Assembly: GCA_013416405.1 (NCBI GenBank)
Contig: JACCET010000011.1
Span: 21,061-85,060, forward strand
Direction of reading: 5' to 3'
DNA length: 64,000 nucleotides
DNA from: Alcaligenaceae bacterium
Lineage (GTDB): Bacteria; Pseudomonadota; Gammaproteobacteria; Burkholderiales; Burkholderiaceae_B
Under the pieces are notes generated by a model that ran no database searches, was not told the DNA's origin, and saw nothing but the letters and a program-made list of their open reading frames with translations. Within the stretch, counting starts at the first letter, position 1. The number at the start of each line of letters is the position of its first letter. Positions 9,714-18,705 of this stretch are shown here, piece by piece. The translations under genes and the position numbers were made by a program.

Positions 9714-10451
9714 TTAACCATCTGTATCGTCGGCCGAGCGCGTGCGTTTGCGTGCCGCCGTTTTGCGGGCAACTTTCTTGGCTGGCCGGCCGGTAGTGGC
9801 GCTACGCGCTGTTTTCTTGGCAGCCTTGCCGGGCGGGCGCCCCAAAGTAGAGCTGGATGCAGCATGCTCGGCGGATGACTCGGCTGCTGCACGGGCGGTC
9901 TCGGCGCTTTGCAGCGTGGCGGTCGTAGCCGCAGCTAGGGTATCGAACTGCTTCTGCAACATGTCCCACCACCCTTGCGCAGCTGCCGTGTCAGCCGTTT
10001 GTGCGGGTGGTTCGGGCGCCTGTGGCGCCGATGGCTGTGGCGTGGGCTCGGGTGCTGCAGCAGCCTGCCCGGGCCTGATGCCCAGCACGACCTCTAGCGG
10101 TGATGCCCCCGAAGACGCCGTTTCTCCGGCCGACATACCCGAATTGGCCACAAATGATTTCAAGGTCATGATGGTTGCCCGCTGCACTTCCAGCCCCTGT
10201 ATGGTGCTGGAAAGCATGGATAAATTCATGCGCAACCAGTTTTCGACGGCTCGCAAATCGCTGATGCGGCGATCCAGATCTTCGATGGACATGGGCGGCG
10301 TCAATGCCGAGTGTTCCAGCCCGCCACCAACAGCCAGCCCTTGCCAAGCCTGACGCATCATTTCCATGCTGGCCATCATGGGGTTCTGGGCCATGTCGCC
10401 GCTTTGCCCGAAACCAGGCAATACAAAGGGATTATTAGCTTGAGTGGCCAT
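9714..10451 (-). CDS. phaM: PHB granule-associated regulatory protein PhaM-like
   Basis: A 245-residue protein matching the PhaM family. The N-terminal part (to about residue 110) holds the conserved NPFVLPGFGQ start and SMEMMRQAW. The middle is Pro/Ala-rich, and the C-terminal 40 residues are a Lys/Arg/Ala histone H1-like tail (AKKTARS, AKKVARK). In Ralstonia PhaM activates PHB synthase and tethers granules to DNA; the same role is inferred here. SD AAGGAG lies 5 bases before the ATG. No phaC/phaA/phaB genes lie in the window. Confidence 0.85.
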   Translation of the reverse strand: MATQANNPFVLPGFGQSGDMAQNPMMASMEMMRQAWQGLAVGGGLEHSALTPPMSIEDLDRRISDLRAVENWLRMNLSMLSSTIQGLEVQRATIMTLKSFVANSGMSAGETASSGASPLEVVLGIRPGQAAAAPEPTPQPSAPQAPEPPAQTADTAAAQGWWDMLQKQFDTLAAATTATLQSAETARAAAESSAEHAASSSTLGRPPGKAAKKTARSATTGRPAKKVARKTAARKRTRSADDTDG

Positions 10452-10589
10452 GTCGGCTCCTTGGGCGCAATCGTTCGACGAGTGAATAAGACGGAAACAG
10501 CTACAAAGTTCAGACTAACTGCCGTAACGCGTGCAGCTAGCTTAAACCTAAGCAGCACATCCGTCTAACTGAACAATATAGACCTGGAA

Positions 10590-11423
10590 CTAAGCAATCA
10601 GGTCTTGCTCCAACCGTCTGTGCAAACCCTCGAGCACAACCAGCTCGGCCTCGCGCGTGAAGGCGTCGGTTTCCAGCAAGTCTTGCAGCTCGACCAGGTC
10701 GACCAGACGGATCTCACTGACTTCGCCATCAAGATTTCTGGGAACGACAGTTTCGGCCAGCACGCAATCGCTGACCAGCACGTCTTCGACCTGATAGCCT
10801 TCCGGCAAACGTCGGTGCATACGCAAAATAATGCGCAGAGGTGAACGGTTTTCAAGGTCGTGGGGTTCTAGCCCAGCCTCCTCGTTGCTTTCCCGCAACA
10901 AGGAATTATCCAGGCTTTCACCGGCGCCCGTCAGGCCGCCAACCAGTGTGTCCCATTTACCCGGGTCTGTTGACTTGCTGAGTGCGCGCCGGGCTATCCA
11001 TAGCCGGCCGTCGGGGGACCAGGCATTCAGATGCACTGCTTTTGTCAGCAAGCCCAAGGGGCGCACCGCGGCGCGCTCAATGGCGCCCAATCGGCGCCCT
11101 TCGCCTATCACGTCCAGCAGTTCATTGCGCCAGCCGCGCAGGCAGCCGGTATCCTTCAAGGAGAGCGCAAGCCGTGCCAATACGGCGTTTAGGGGCATGC
11201 GCTGACTGGAGGCTGCAGTAATATGAACCGCCTCATCTTCTATATGCACACCCGGCAGCCCATGCAGGTGCCCAGTGGCCTTGGCGGTTATCCAGCCCGC
11301 GACGCGGCCCGACACGGTCAAGGGCCGCGAGCCGCTGGGCGGCAAGTGTTGAATTCTTCTGATAAGTTGTCGGTAACGAGTCTGGACGACAGGCACCAAC
11401 GCGCTGGCTTGTGCTTCTTTCAT
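10590..11423 (-). CDS. Nudix hydrolase with N-terminal DUF4743-type domain
   Basis: A 277-residue protein. A roughly 115-residue N-terminal domain resembles DUF4743, as found in fungal/plant thiamine-diphosphate-type Nudix proteins. It is followed by a Nudix domain with an intact box, GGLTGAGESLDNSLLRESNE through EEAGL (the G-x5-E-x7-RE-x2-EE-x-G pattern). Likely hydrolyses a nucleoside-diphosphate-linked or thiamine-related pyrophosphate; the substrate is not established. It is divergent from coxB. Confidence 0.85.
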   Translation of the reverse strand: MKEAQASALVPVVQTRYRQLIRRIQHLPPSGSRPLTVSGRVAGWITAKATGHLHGLPGVHIEDEAVHITAASSQRMPLNAVLARLALSLKDTGCLRGWRNELLDVIGEGRRLGAIERAAVRPLGLLTKAVHLNAWSPDGRLWIARRALSKSTDPGKWDTLVGGLTGAGESLDNSLLRESNEEAGLEPHDLENRSPLRIILRMHRRLPEGYQVEDVLVSDCVLAETVVPRNLDGEVSEIRLVDLVELQDLLETDAFTREAELVVLEGLHRRLEQDLIA

Positions 11424-11511
11424 GCAATAATTGTAGTGTAAGCACGCCCGCCCATGCCTGGTTTTTAATGGGCACCAGCGCAGAGCCAGCCCACAGTCAG
11501 CGCTAGTTCGC

Positions 11512-11517
11512 TATAAT
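11512..11517 (+). promoter_or_regulatory. Candidate -10 box upstream of coxB
   Basis: A perfect TATAAT lies 153 bases before the coxB ATG on the coding strand. The bases 16-17 upstream do not give a good -35, so an activator or an extended contact would be needed. Low confidence. Confidence 0.3.
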
Positions 11518-11621
11518 TCTGCGGTCTTTAAGTAAATTCGAGCAGGTAGTTCTGACTTTGTCATTTTAAGCCTGCCGTCCAATAATTGTGTGCTCATTCG
11601 ACGTTCTTTCGATGCATTTGT

Positions 11622-11635
11622 TTGATCAGAATCAA
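11622..11635 (+). promoter_or_regulatory. FNR/Anr-type box upstream of coxB
   Basis: TTGATCAGAATCAA is a perfect match to the FNR-family consensus TTGAT-N4-ATCAA. It ends 35 bases before the coxB ATG and lies downstream of the only good -10 hexamer, a position expected for repression. FNR-family repression of an aerobic low-affinity oxidase under oxygen limitation would fit. Confidence 0.6.
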
Positions 11636-11670
11636 CGTTTGGCTAGGGCGCGTCGTATTTCGAGGTCAGC

Positions 11671-12831
11671 ATGAAGAAGTTGAGAGGGTTACTGGGCACT
11701 GGCGCATTGCTCATGGCAGGCGTAGCCAGTGCACAAATCAAGGATATGCCCGGAGGACCCAGAGTTAATCAGCTCAACCTCCACGAAGGGGTGACGCAAA
11801 TCCAGCACGACATTGTATGGATACACTGGATGATGCTCATCATCTGTGCCATCATTTTTGTGGGCGTCTTCGGGGTAATGTTCTACTCCATCATCATGCA
11901 CCGCAAATCGCGCGGCGCCGTTGCCGCGAAATTCCACGAGCATGTCGGCATTGAAATCGCCTGGACGGTCATTCCCTTCCTCATCGTCATCGGCATGGCC
12001 TTACCCGCCACGCGCACCGTCGTTGCCATGAAGGACACCTCCAGTTCCGACGTGACCATCAAGGTAACCGGCTACCAATGGAAATGGGGCTACGAATACC
12101 TCGACGGCGCGGCCAAGGGCGTCAAGTTCTTGTCCAACCTGACAACGCCACGCGCCCAGATCGACGGCACAGAGCCACGCAGCAATACCTATCTGCTTGA
12201 AGTCGATAATGAAATGGTCGTGCCGGTCAACAAAAAAGTACGCATTGTACTGACCTCCAACGACGTCATTCACTCGTGGATGATCCCCCAGTTCGGGGTC
12301 AAGCAAGACGCCATGCCCGGCTTCCTGCGCGACACATGGTTCCGCGCCGAAGAAATCGGTGTGTACCGTGGTCAGTGCGCCGAGCTCTGTGGCAAGGATC
12401 ACGCCTTCATGCCTATCGTGGTCAATGTCGTGTCTCAAGAAGACTACGACAACTGGGCCGCAGACAAGCAGAAAGCCCTGGCTGCCCTGGCCGACGATCC
12501 CAATAAAGAATGGACCAAAGACGAGCTGATCGCTCGCGGCAACACCGTCTTCACAGCCAACTGCGTGGCTTGCCACCAGGCTAACGGTAAAGGTATTCCG
12601 GGCACCTTCCCTGCGCTTGATGGCGACGAGAAATTCGTACTCGGCCCTATGAAAGACCAGATTCTTACCGTGCTTAACGGTCATCCGGGCACCGCCATGG
12701 CGGCCTTCCGCGACCAACTGAATGACGTCGAAATCGCAGCTGTCATCACCTACACCCGCAACGCCTGGAGCAATGCTGGTAAGGGTAAAGACCCAGTTGT
12801 TCTGCCTGCAGATGTCAAAGCCTTGCGTTAA
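11671..12831 (+). CDS. coxB: Cytochrome c oxidase subunit II with fused cytochrome c domain
   Basis: The CuA-bearing subunit of an aa3-type oxidase, 386 residues. It has a signal peptide (about 1-22), two membrane segments (roughly 45-67 and 85-105), and a periplasmic cupredoxin domain. The CuA motif is C236-x3-C240 followed by KDHAFM. The C-terminal extension is a cytochrome c domain with CVACH at 298-302. The fused heme c accepts electrons from soluble cytochrome c and passes them to CuA. It heads the oxidase locus and is preceded by an FNR-type box. Confidence 0.96.
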   Translation: MKKLRGLLGTGALLMAGVASAQIKDMPGGPRVNQLNLHEGVTQIQHDIVWIHWMMLIICAIIFVGVFGVMFYSIIMHRKSRGAVAAKFHEHVGIEIAWTVIPFLIVIGMALPATRTVVAMKDTSSSDVTIKVTGYQWKWGYEYLDGAAKGVKFLSNLTTPRAQIDGTEPRSNTYLLEVDNEMVVPVNKKVRIVLTSNDVIHSWMIPQFGVKQDAMPGFLRDTWFRAEEIGVYRGQCAELCGKDHAFMPIVVNVVSQEDYDNWAADKQKALAALADDPNKEWTKDELIARGNTVFTANCVACHQANGKGIPGTFPALDGDEKFVLGPMKDQILTVLNGHPGTAMAAFRDQLNDVEIAAVITYTRNAWSNAGKGKDPVVLPADVKALR

Positions 12832-12917
12832 GCCGATAGCGCGTGTAAAACAAATTTGAATGTTTCTTGCCGGGTTGGCGCAAAGCGGTAACCCGGATAA
12901 GTAGGAAGGAGTCCACA

Positions 12918-14513
12918 ATGAGCAGTGTTACTGCCGATCACGTCTCAGGCCACGGCCACGACGATCACGACCACAAACCGCACGGCTGGCGCCGTTGGCT
13001 GTTTGCAACCAACCACAAAGACATCGGTACCATGTACTTGATCTTTTCGTTCTGCATGCTGCTGGAAGGCGGCGTGCTGGCCTTGTTGTTGCGAACAGAG
13101 CTATTTTCGCCAGGCCTGCAGTTCTTCCAGCCTGAACTGTTCAATCAGTTCACCACCATGCACGGCCTGATCATGATTTTCGGCGCCATCATGCCGGCGT
13201 TCGTAGGCTTTGCCAACTGGATGATTCCATTGCAAATCGGCGCATCCGACATGGCTTTCGCCCGCATGAACAACTTCAGCTTCTGGCTGCTGCCCATCGG
13301 TGCCATCCTGTTCACGGTATCGTTCTTTGTTCCCGGAGGCGCCAACGCAGCCGGCTGGACCATGTACGCACCGCTGTCGCTGCAGATGGGTCCGGGCATG
13401 GACTTCAACATCTTTGCAGTGCACATCCTGGGTGCGTCGTCCATCATGGGTGCCATCAACATCGTCGTTACGGTATTGAACATGCGCGCACCCGGCATGA
13501 CCCTGATGAAAATGCCGTTGTTCTGCTGGACCTGGCTCATCACTGCATACCTGCTCATCGCCATCATGCCGGTACTGGCCGCCGCAGTCACCATGCTGCT
13601 GACCGACCGCCACTTTGGCACTTCGTTCTTTAACGCCGCCGCCGGCGGCGACCCGGTCCTGTATCAGCACGTATTCTGGTTCTTCGGCCACCCCGAAGTC
13701 TACGTCATGATTTTGCCGGCCTTCGGCATCGTGTCGGCCGTTGTACCCGCCTTTTCCCGCAAGCAATTGTTTGGCTATGCGTCCATGGTGTATGCCACCG
13801 CCGCCATTGCCATCCTGTCCTTCCTGGTCTGGGCTCACCACATGTTCGCCACGGGCATGCCGGTAACGGGTCAGCTGTACTTCATGTACGCCACCATGCT
13901 CATTTCCATCCCCACGGGGGTCAAGGTGTTCAACTGGGTTGCCACCATGTGGCGCGGGTCTCTCACCTTTGAAACCCCCATGCTGTTCGCCATCGGCTTC
14001 ATCTTCGTGTTCACCATAGGCGGCTTTACCGGCCTGATCCTGGCCGTGGCACCTATCGACATCGCCGTCCACGACACCTACTACGTGATCGCCCACTTCC
14101 ACTACGTGATGGTGGCCGGCTCGCTGTTCGGCATGTACTCGGGCGCCTACTACTGGCTACCCAAATGGACAGGCCGCATGTACAGCGAAAAGTTGGGCAA
14201 ATGGCACTTCTGGACCAGCATGATCTCGTTCAACATCACCTTCTTCCCCATGCACTTCCTGGGGTTGGCCGGTATGCCACGTCGTTATGCCGATTACGCT
14301 GCACAGTTCACCGATTTCAACGAAATCGCCACCATAGGCGCCTTCTTCTTCGGCTTTTCACAGTTGATCTTCCTGTTCCTGACACTCAGGGCCTGGAACG
14401 GCCGAGGCGAGCCGGCTCCTGCCAAGCCATGGGAAGGCGCTACAGGCCTGGAATGGACTGTGCCTTCACCCGCACCCTTCCACACCTTTGTAACGCCTCC
14501 AGTTGTTAAATAA
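12918..14513 (+). CDS. coxA: Cytochrome c oxidase subunit I (aa3-type)
   Basis: Catalytic subunit carrying heme a and the heme a3-CuB centre, 531 residues with 12 membrane segments. The ligands are visible: H82 (TTMHG), H258 in HPEVY with Y262 for the His-Tyr cross-link and E260 of the D channel, H307-H308 (WAHHMF), and H393/H395 (AHFHY). This makes it an A1-type heme-copper oxidase. The start at 12918 follows AGGAGT, and a His/Asp-rich N-terminal tail (GHGHDDHDHKPHG) precedes the first helix. An in-frame TTG/GTG extension upstream is not used. Confidence 0.97.
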   Translation: MSSVTADHVSGHGHDDHDHKPHGWRRWLFATNHKDIGTMYLIFSFCMLLEGGVLALLLRTELFSPGLQFFQPELFNQFTTMHGLIMIFGAIMPAFVGFANWMIPLQIGASDMAFARMNNFSFWLLPIGAILFTVSFFVPGGANAAGWTMYAPLSLQMGPGMDFNIFAVHILGASSIMGAINIVVTVLNMRAPGMTLMKMPLFCWTWLITAYLLIAIMPVLAAAVTMLLTDRHFGTSFFNAAAGGDPVLYQHVFWFFGHPEVYVMILPAFGIVSAVVPAFSRKQLFGYASMVYATAAIAILSFLVWAHHMFATGMPVTGQLYFMYATMLISIPTGVKVFNWVATMWRGSLTFETPMLFAIGFIFVFTIGGFTGLILAVAPIDIAVHDTYYVIAHFHYVMVAGSLFGMYSGAYYWLPKWTGRMYSEKLGKWHFWTSMISFNITFFPMHFLGLAGMPRRYADYAAQFTDFNEIATIGAFFFGFSQLIFLFLTLRAWNGRGEPAPAKPWEGATGLEWTVPSPAPFHTFVTPPVVK

Positions 14514-14523
14514 GGCGCCGCAC

Positions 14524-14634
14524 ATGACACCCGAACAACGCCGCAAGAATCGCAATACAGGTATCGCACTGCTGATCGTCGTGATCGCAGTCATCGCCTG
14601 GACCTTCTGGCGTGGCGGGTCTCTGGGCGGATGA
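14524..14634 (+). CDS. Small cytochrome oxidase assembly/accessory membrane protein (36 aa)
   Basis: A 36-codon frame starting 10 bases after coxA: MTPEQRRKNRNTG, one hydrophobic helix (about residues 14-28), then FWRGGSLGG. Short single-helix proteins of exactly this layout sit between coxA and ctaG/coxC in many Burkholderiales and are annotated as small oxidase assembly proteins. In those genomes ctaG usually follows; here the DUF2970 gene follows after 4 bases. The function is inferred only from this context. Confidence 0.7.
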   Translation: MTPEQRRKNRNTGIALLIVVIAVIAWTFWRGGSLGG

Positions 14635-14638
14635 AGCA

Positions 14639-14866
14639 ATGACCGAAGACATCAGAAAACTTTCGCGCCGCAAGCTGAATTTCTTTCAAACACTGAAGGC
14701 AGTGGCGTGGGGGTTTTTCGGCGTGCGCAAGGGCAAGGGCTATACCCAAGACATCGATAGCCTTAATCCGGTGCATCTGATCATTGCCGGCCTGATTGCA
14801 ACGTTGGTGTTCGTAGTGGGGTTGGTACTGGCGGCCCGTTGGTTCATTGGTTATTTCACAAACTAA
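14639..14866 (+). CDS. DUF2970 membrane protein of the oxidase locus
   Basis: A 75-residue protein with an amphipathic basic N-terminus (KLSRRKLNFFQTLKAVAWGFFGVRKG) and one C-terminal membrane helix (about 49-72). This matches the DUF2970 family, whose members are usually found next to coxC in betaproteobacteria. ATG 14639 is chosen over an upstream in-frame GTG because that would overlap the small gene. Role unknown; an accessory function in oxidase assembly is inferred from location. Confidence 0.8.
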   Translation: MTEDIRKLSRRKLNFFQTLKAVAWGFFGVRKGKGYTQDIDSLNPVHLIIAGLIATLVFVVGLVLAARWFIGYFTN

Positions 14867-14902
14867 TAATATTTTCTATTCAATAATTCGCAGGAGAACA
14901 CC

Positions 14903-15778
14903 ATGAGTGCAGGACACATGGCTCAGGGCAAAGAGGCACCTTACTACTACGTGCCCGCCGAATCAGTCCATCCCGTACGAGCAAGTATTTCCTTGCTCAT
15001 GACGCTGCTGGGCGCCGCGCTTTGGATCAACAGCTATGCGGTAGGTTTCTGGCTTTTCATCGTCGGCATACTCTGTCTGTTCGTCGTGCTATATGGGTGG
15101 TTTGGCGATGCCATTCGCGAATCCGAAAGCGGCATCAACAGCGTGCGGGTCGACCACTCCTATCGCTGGAGCATGGCCTGGTTCATTTTTTCCGAGGTCA
15201 TGTTCTTTGCGGCATTCTTCGGCTCGCTCTGGTATGCCCGCGAAGTCACCACCCCATGGCTCAGCGACCTTGATCACCAGAGCATGTTATGGCCCAACTT
15301 CACCGGCACCTGGCCCAACCTGGGTCCAGCAGGCGTAGTGCCCGAGTTCAAGACGGTTGGCCCCTTCTGGCTGCCCACCATCAACACGGCTCTGCTGCTT
15401 ACTTCGGGCCTGACCCTGACGATTTCCCACCACGCGATGCGTGCCAGCCACCGCGGCAAGGCCATCTTCTGGCTGGCCGCTACCGTAATCCTGGGCTTCG
15501 CCTTTGTGGCCTGCCAGGCTTACGAATACCATCACGCCTATCAAGATCTGAACCTGCGCTTCGATTCGGGTGCCTACGGCGCACTGTTTTACATGCTTAC
15601 AGGCTTCCACGGCTTTCACGTCATTCTGGGTGCCACCTTCCTGACCGTCATTTTGTTCCGCCTGATTCGTGGTCACTTCACGGCCGACAACCATTTCGGT
15701 TTCGAGGGTGCAGCATGGTACTGGCACTTTGTTGACGTGGTCTGGCTGGGTCTGTACTTGTTCGTGTATTGGTTCTAG
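14903..15778 (+). CDS. coxC: Cytochrome c oxidase subunit III
   Basis: Seven-helix subunit III of 291 residues that stabilises subunit I and proton uptake. Family landmarks include WSMAWFIFSEVMFFAAFFGS, GFHGFHVILG and the C-terminal AAWYWHFVDVVWLGLYLFVY. SD CAGGAG lies 6 bases before the ATG. It is the last gene before a strong intrinsic terminator, so coxB-coxA-small-DUF2970-coxC is one likely transcription unit. Confidence 0.96.
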   Translation: MSAGHMAQGKEAPYYYVPAESVHPVRASISLLMTLLGAALWINSYAVGFWLFIVGILCLFVVLYGWFGDAIRESESGINSVRVDHSYRWSMAWFIFSEVMFFAAFFGSLWYAREVTTPWLSDLDHQSMLWPNFTGTWPNLGPAGVVPEFKTVGPFWLPTINTALLLTSGLTLTISHHAMRASHRGKAIFWLAATVILGFAFVACQAYEYHHAYQDLNLRFDSGAYGALFYMLTGFHGFHVILGATFLTVILFRLIRGHFTADNHFGFEGAAWYWHFVDVVWLGLYLFVYWF

Positions 15779-15834
15779 GCCCGTGCTGCCCTAGCACAGC
15801 AAGCGCCCCATGGTTGGTAGAACATGGTGGCGCC

Positions 15835-15859
15835 GCCCCCGGAAGGGGGCTCTTTTTTA
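15835..15859 (+). terminator. Intrinsic terminator after coxC
   Basis: Stem GCCCCC/GGGGGC closed by a GGAA tetraloop and followed by TCTTTTTT, 56 bases past the coxC stop. This is a textbook Rho-independent terminator on the plus strand. Confidence 0.9.
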
Positions 15860-15973
15860 CATAGGGTTTAATTCCATTTCTAAATCAATTGTGAACGCGA
15901 AGGCAAAGCGCAGACATTACTAGCGTAAGGCCAGCGATGCCGACAAAGTGCACGGTTGATTTAGACATGAAAT

Positions 15974-16180
15974 TCAGCGCGCGATAATTCCGGTGCTTTG
16001 TATCCAGCCCATATGGTGGGCGAACAGCACGAACAAAAACAGGGCAATCGACAAACCTATACGTACAGTCAGTGCATTGACCGTACGGTTGGTGCCCCCC
16101 TTGTCGCGCATAAGGTATACCAGCGCAGAAACCAGGCTTCCGATAATCCCCAGGAAAGCTAGGATCACGATATAACGCAT
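15974..16180 (-). CDS. DUF2909 twin-transmembrane protein
   Basis: A 68-residue protein with two membrane helices separated by a short basic loop (RDKGGTNRTVNALTVR), matching the DUF2909 family seen beside SURF1 in betaproteobacterial oxidase loci. ATG 16180 gives the standard N-terminus (MRYIVILAF) and is preceded by GGAGG (GGAGGCCAAACA-ATG). It is divergent from SURF1 with 36 bases between starts, so the two probably share an overlapping promoter region. Function unknown. Confidence 0.8.
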   Translation of the reverse strand: MRYIVILAFLGIIGSLVSALVYLMRDKGGTNRTVNALTVRIGLSIALFLFVLFAHHMGWIQSTGIIAR

Positions 16181-16216
16181 TGTTTGGCCTCCGGTTAAAC
16201 CTACAATTTTACAGAT

Positions 16217-17011
16217 ATGGCACGCCCGCACACTATTTTTCGCACTTTGCTTGCCCTGCTTTTGCTGGGTATCATGGCGTTCGTGTGTATATCGTTGGGA
16301 AATTGGCAGTTAGATCGCGCCGCCCAGCGCATCGCCATCAAGCAGGAAATTGATACCGGGCGCAACAGCCCACCTTTGCACATCACCCCCAGCACGCCAG
16401 CACAGGCCCTGACACCATGGCGCCCTGCCAGCGCCCAAGGCATCTGGCAACACGACCTGACCGTGCTGCTGGAGAACCGGAACCATCAGGGCCGGCCAGG
16501 CTACTGGGTGGCCACCCCGTTGATCTTGGCGGGCACCCGCGACACGGCGGTTCTGGTATTGCGCGGTTGGCTGCCGCGCCCTGCTTCCCTGGAACAGCCC
16601 TTGCCACCCATTGCGGCTCCGGGCGGCGAGCAGACTGTTACTGGCGAGTTGTTGGCCAGGGTGCCCAGGCTGTACGAACTCAGTAGCGCCACGCAATTGC
16701 CCACAAACTTACCCGACCCGGTACAGCCACTGCCCCGAGTGCAGAATCTGGCCCTGGACGATTACGCGGCCGCAACTGGCTTAAAATTCATACCTATGGT
16801 CCTGGCACAAACAGCCGATGCCGCTCCAGAACGCAATGGTACGGAACCAGGAACCCCACTACTGCGCGAGTGGCCTGAACCGTCCCTGGACGCCGACAAG
16901 AACAAGGGTTATGCCCTGCAATGGTTTGGTTTTGCCACCATTGCCATCGTGGCCTGCCTGGTCATCATTTGGCGTGCTCTGCGCCGCCGTGGCAAGCCGA
17001 AAACTTTTTAA
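16217..17011 (+). CDS. SURF1 family cytochrome oxidase biogenesis protein
   Basis: A 264-residue protein with the SURF1 layout: an N-terminal helix (about 9-29) ending LGNWQLDRAAQR, the conserved NRNHQGRPGYWVATPL in a large periplasmic domain, VLRGWLPRP, and a C-terminal helix (about 233-253). SURF1 helps heme a insertion into subunit I. The next genes encode a thioredoxin-fold protein and heme A synthesis enzymes, consistent with an assembly operon. Confidence 0.92.
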   Translation: MARPHTIFRTLLALLLLGIMAFVCISLGNWQLDRAAQRIAIKQEIDTGRNSPPLHITPSTPAQALTPWRPASAQGIWQHDLTVLLENRNHQGRPGYWVATPLILAGTRDTAVLVLRGWLPRPASLEQPLPPIAAPGGEQTVTGELLARVPRLYELSSATQLPTNLPDPVQPLPRVQNLALDDYAAATGLKFIPMVLAQTADAAPERNGTEPGTPLLREWPEPSLDADKNKGYALQWFGFATIAIVACLVIIWRALRRRGKPKTF

Positions 17012-17020
17012 GGAACTCTC

Positions 17021-17665
17021 GTGGTCAGCAATACTTCCGTCACACCCAATCAAACACGCCGCCCTCGCTCGATGTGGCCGCTGTATCTGATTGTGATCAT
17101 GTGCCTGGCACCCGTGGTGTTTGCCTTGTTGGCCTACTACGTACCCGCGCTGGGCCTGCGTCCGGTCGACCACAACAACTACGGCAAACTGATACAGCCG
17201 CAACGTCCCTTGCCCGATGCCGCCGCCCTGCCTTTGCGCACACTGGACGGCCAGCCCTTTGATCTGGCCAGCCTCGATGGAAAATGGATACTGGTCACCG
17301 CCGATAGTGGCGCCTGCCCCGAGTCCTGCGTCAGAAAGCTGTTTATTTTGCGTAATTCGCATGCCAGCCAAGGCAAAGAGGTCGAGCGCCTGGCCCGCGT
17401 ATGGTTCATTACCGACAACCAAGAGATTCCCGAGCAGATCATGGAAGCTTACAGGGGCACGAACATGTTGCGCGTGGATCCAGCGCAGCTCGCCGCCTAC
17501 CTGGCACCGCAGGCCAGCGCCGCCGAACGTGAAGCCGCACTGCGCGCACCCATGTGGATCATAGATCCGCTGGGCAATCTGATGATGCAGTTCCCCGCCG
17601 ACGCCGAACCCACGTCCGTGCGCGACGACATCCGCAAGCTGCTGCGCAACTCGCGCATAGGTTAG
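17021..17665 (+). CDS. SCO-like thioredoxin-fold membrane protein lacking the copper-ligand His
   Basis: A 214-residue protein with an N-terminal anchor (about 19-40) and a periplasmic thioredoxin-like domain. It has a SCO-type C99-PES-C103 pair, but at the place where SCO proteins carry the third copper ligand (a His before the YLID-like strand) it reads APMWIIDP. A copper site like SCO1 is therefore unlikely, and a thiol-redox role is more plausible. Such genes between SURF1 and ctaA are common in betaproteobacteria and often misnamed as oxidase subunits. GTG start after AAGGAA. Confidence 0.8.
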   Translation: MVSNTSVTPNQTRRPRSMWPLYLIVIMCLAPVVFALLAYYVPALGLRPVDHNNYGKLIQPQRPLPDAAALPLRTLDGQPFDLASLDGKWILVTADSGACPESCVRKLFILRNSHASQGKEVERLARVWFITDNQEIPEQIMEAYRGTNMLRVDPAQLAAYLAPQASAAEREAALRAPMWIIDPLGNLMMQFPADAEPTSVRDDIRKLLRNSRIG

Positions 17666-17676
17666 GGCCTAACCAC

Positions 17677-18705
17677 ATGAGCCTGCAGAACGCTACACAG
17701 CGCATGATGGCGCGCTATCGAAAGCTGGTTTTCGCGACCTGGTTCCTGACGCTGGATCTGATCATGTTCGGCGCCTTCGTACGCCTGACCGATTCGGGCC
17801 TGGGCTGCCCGGACTGGCCGGGGTGTTACGGCAAGATCACGCCCATAGGGGCCAGCAGCCACATCGAGGAAGCACTGCAAGCCATGCCTTATGGGGCGGT
17901 CAGCTTTTCGAAAGCCTGGATAGAGATGATCCACCGCTACGTGGGCTCGCTGCTGGGCTTGATGATTATCGGCATTGTCTACCTGGCCTGGCGCTATCGC
18001 CGGGAGCTGGGCCATACGCCGCGTCTGGCCATCGTCACACTTGTGGCCGTCTGTATTCAGGGCGCTTTCGGCGCCTGGACTGTCACTCATCAGCTCATGC
18101 CCATAGTGGTCACCACTCACTTGCTGGGTGGCATGACGCTGCTGGCACTCATGACGTGGCTGGCTGCACGCGAGAAAACCCATACGCTTGTGCCTACACA
18201 AGCCAGGCGATGGCTGCCCTGGATGGCAGGGGGGCTGGCACTGCTCTTTGCACAGATCGCCCTGGGTGGCTGGGTCAGTACCAATTACGCGGCCCTGGCC
18301 TGCATGGACTTCCCCACTTGTCACGGGCAGTGGCTCCCCGAGATGGATTTCGAAGGCGGATATTCATTGATACGCGGTCTGGGCCTGCTGCCATCGGGCG
18401 AGATGATTTCCCAATACGCACTAACCGCCATACACTGGACCCATCGCAACTTTGCCTTTCTGGTATTTGCCTATCTGGGCGTGCTGGGCTGGAAGCTGCG
18501 ACACGTACCCGGCCTGGAAGGGCCCGTGCGACTCATGTTGCTTCTGCTGCTGGCGCAACTGCTGACCGGCCTGACCACCATCTTCTTTCAGTGGCCCTTG
18601 CTGATCGCCGTGTTGCACAATGGCGGCGCCGCCGGCCTGGTGCTGGCCAGTGTCACTCTTGTGCTGCGCCTTTCCGGCGCACAACCGACTAAAATACCGG
18701 CATGA
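17677..18705 (+). CDS. ctaA: Heme A synthase (COX15/CtaA)
   Basis: Oxidises the C8 methyl of heme O to the formyl of heme A in the inner membrane. It has 342 residues with eight hydrophobic segments. The family motif [21 protein letters not shown] follows helix 1, [11 protein letters not shown] carries a heme-ligand His, THLLGGM gives a second, and [12 protein letters not shown] and LHNGGAAG lie in the second half. The start at 17677 is 11 bases past the previous stop. Its stop overlaps ctaB by four bases. Confidence 0.95.
   Translation: MSLQNATQRMMARYRKLVFATWFLTLDLIMFGAFVRLTDSGLGCPDWPGCYGKITPIGASSHIEEALQAMPYGAVSFSKAWIEMIHRYVGSLLGLMIIGIVYLAWRYRRELGHTPRLAIVTLVAVCIQGAFGAWTVTHQLMPIVVTTHLLGGMTLLALMTWLAAREKTHTLVPTQARRWLPWMAGGLALLFAQIALGGWVSTNYAALACMDFPTCHGQWLPEMDFEGGYSLIRGLGLLPSGEMISQYALTAIHWTHRNFAFLVFAYLGVLGWKLRHVPGLEGPVRLMLLLLLAQLLTGLTTIFFQWPLLIAVLHNGGAAGLVLASVTLVLRLSGAQPTKIPA

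Noticed and set aside
12001..14102. Long open frames on the minus strand opposite coxB and coxA (about 305 and 333 codons)
   Set aside because: They are His/Gly/Val-rich mirror frames of GC-rich oxidase genes, have no SD and no family-like motifs.
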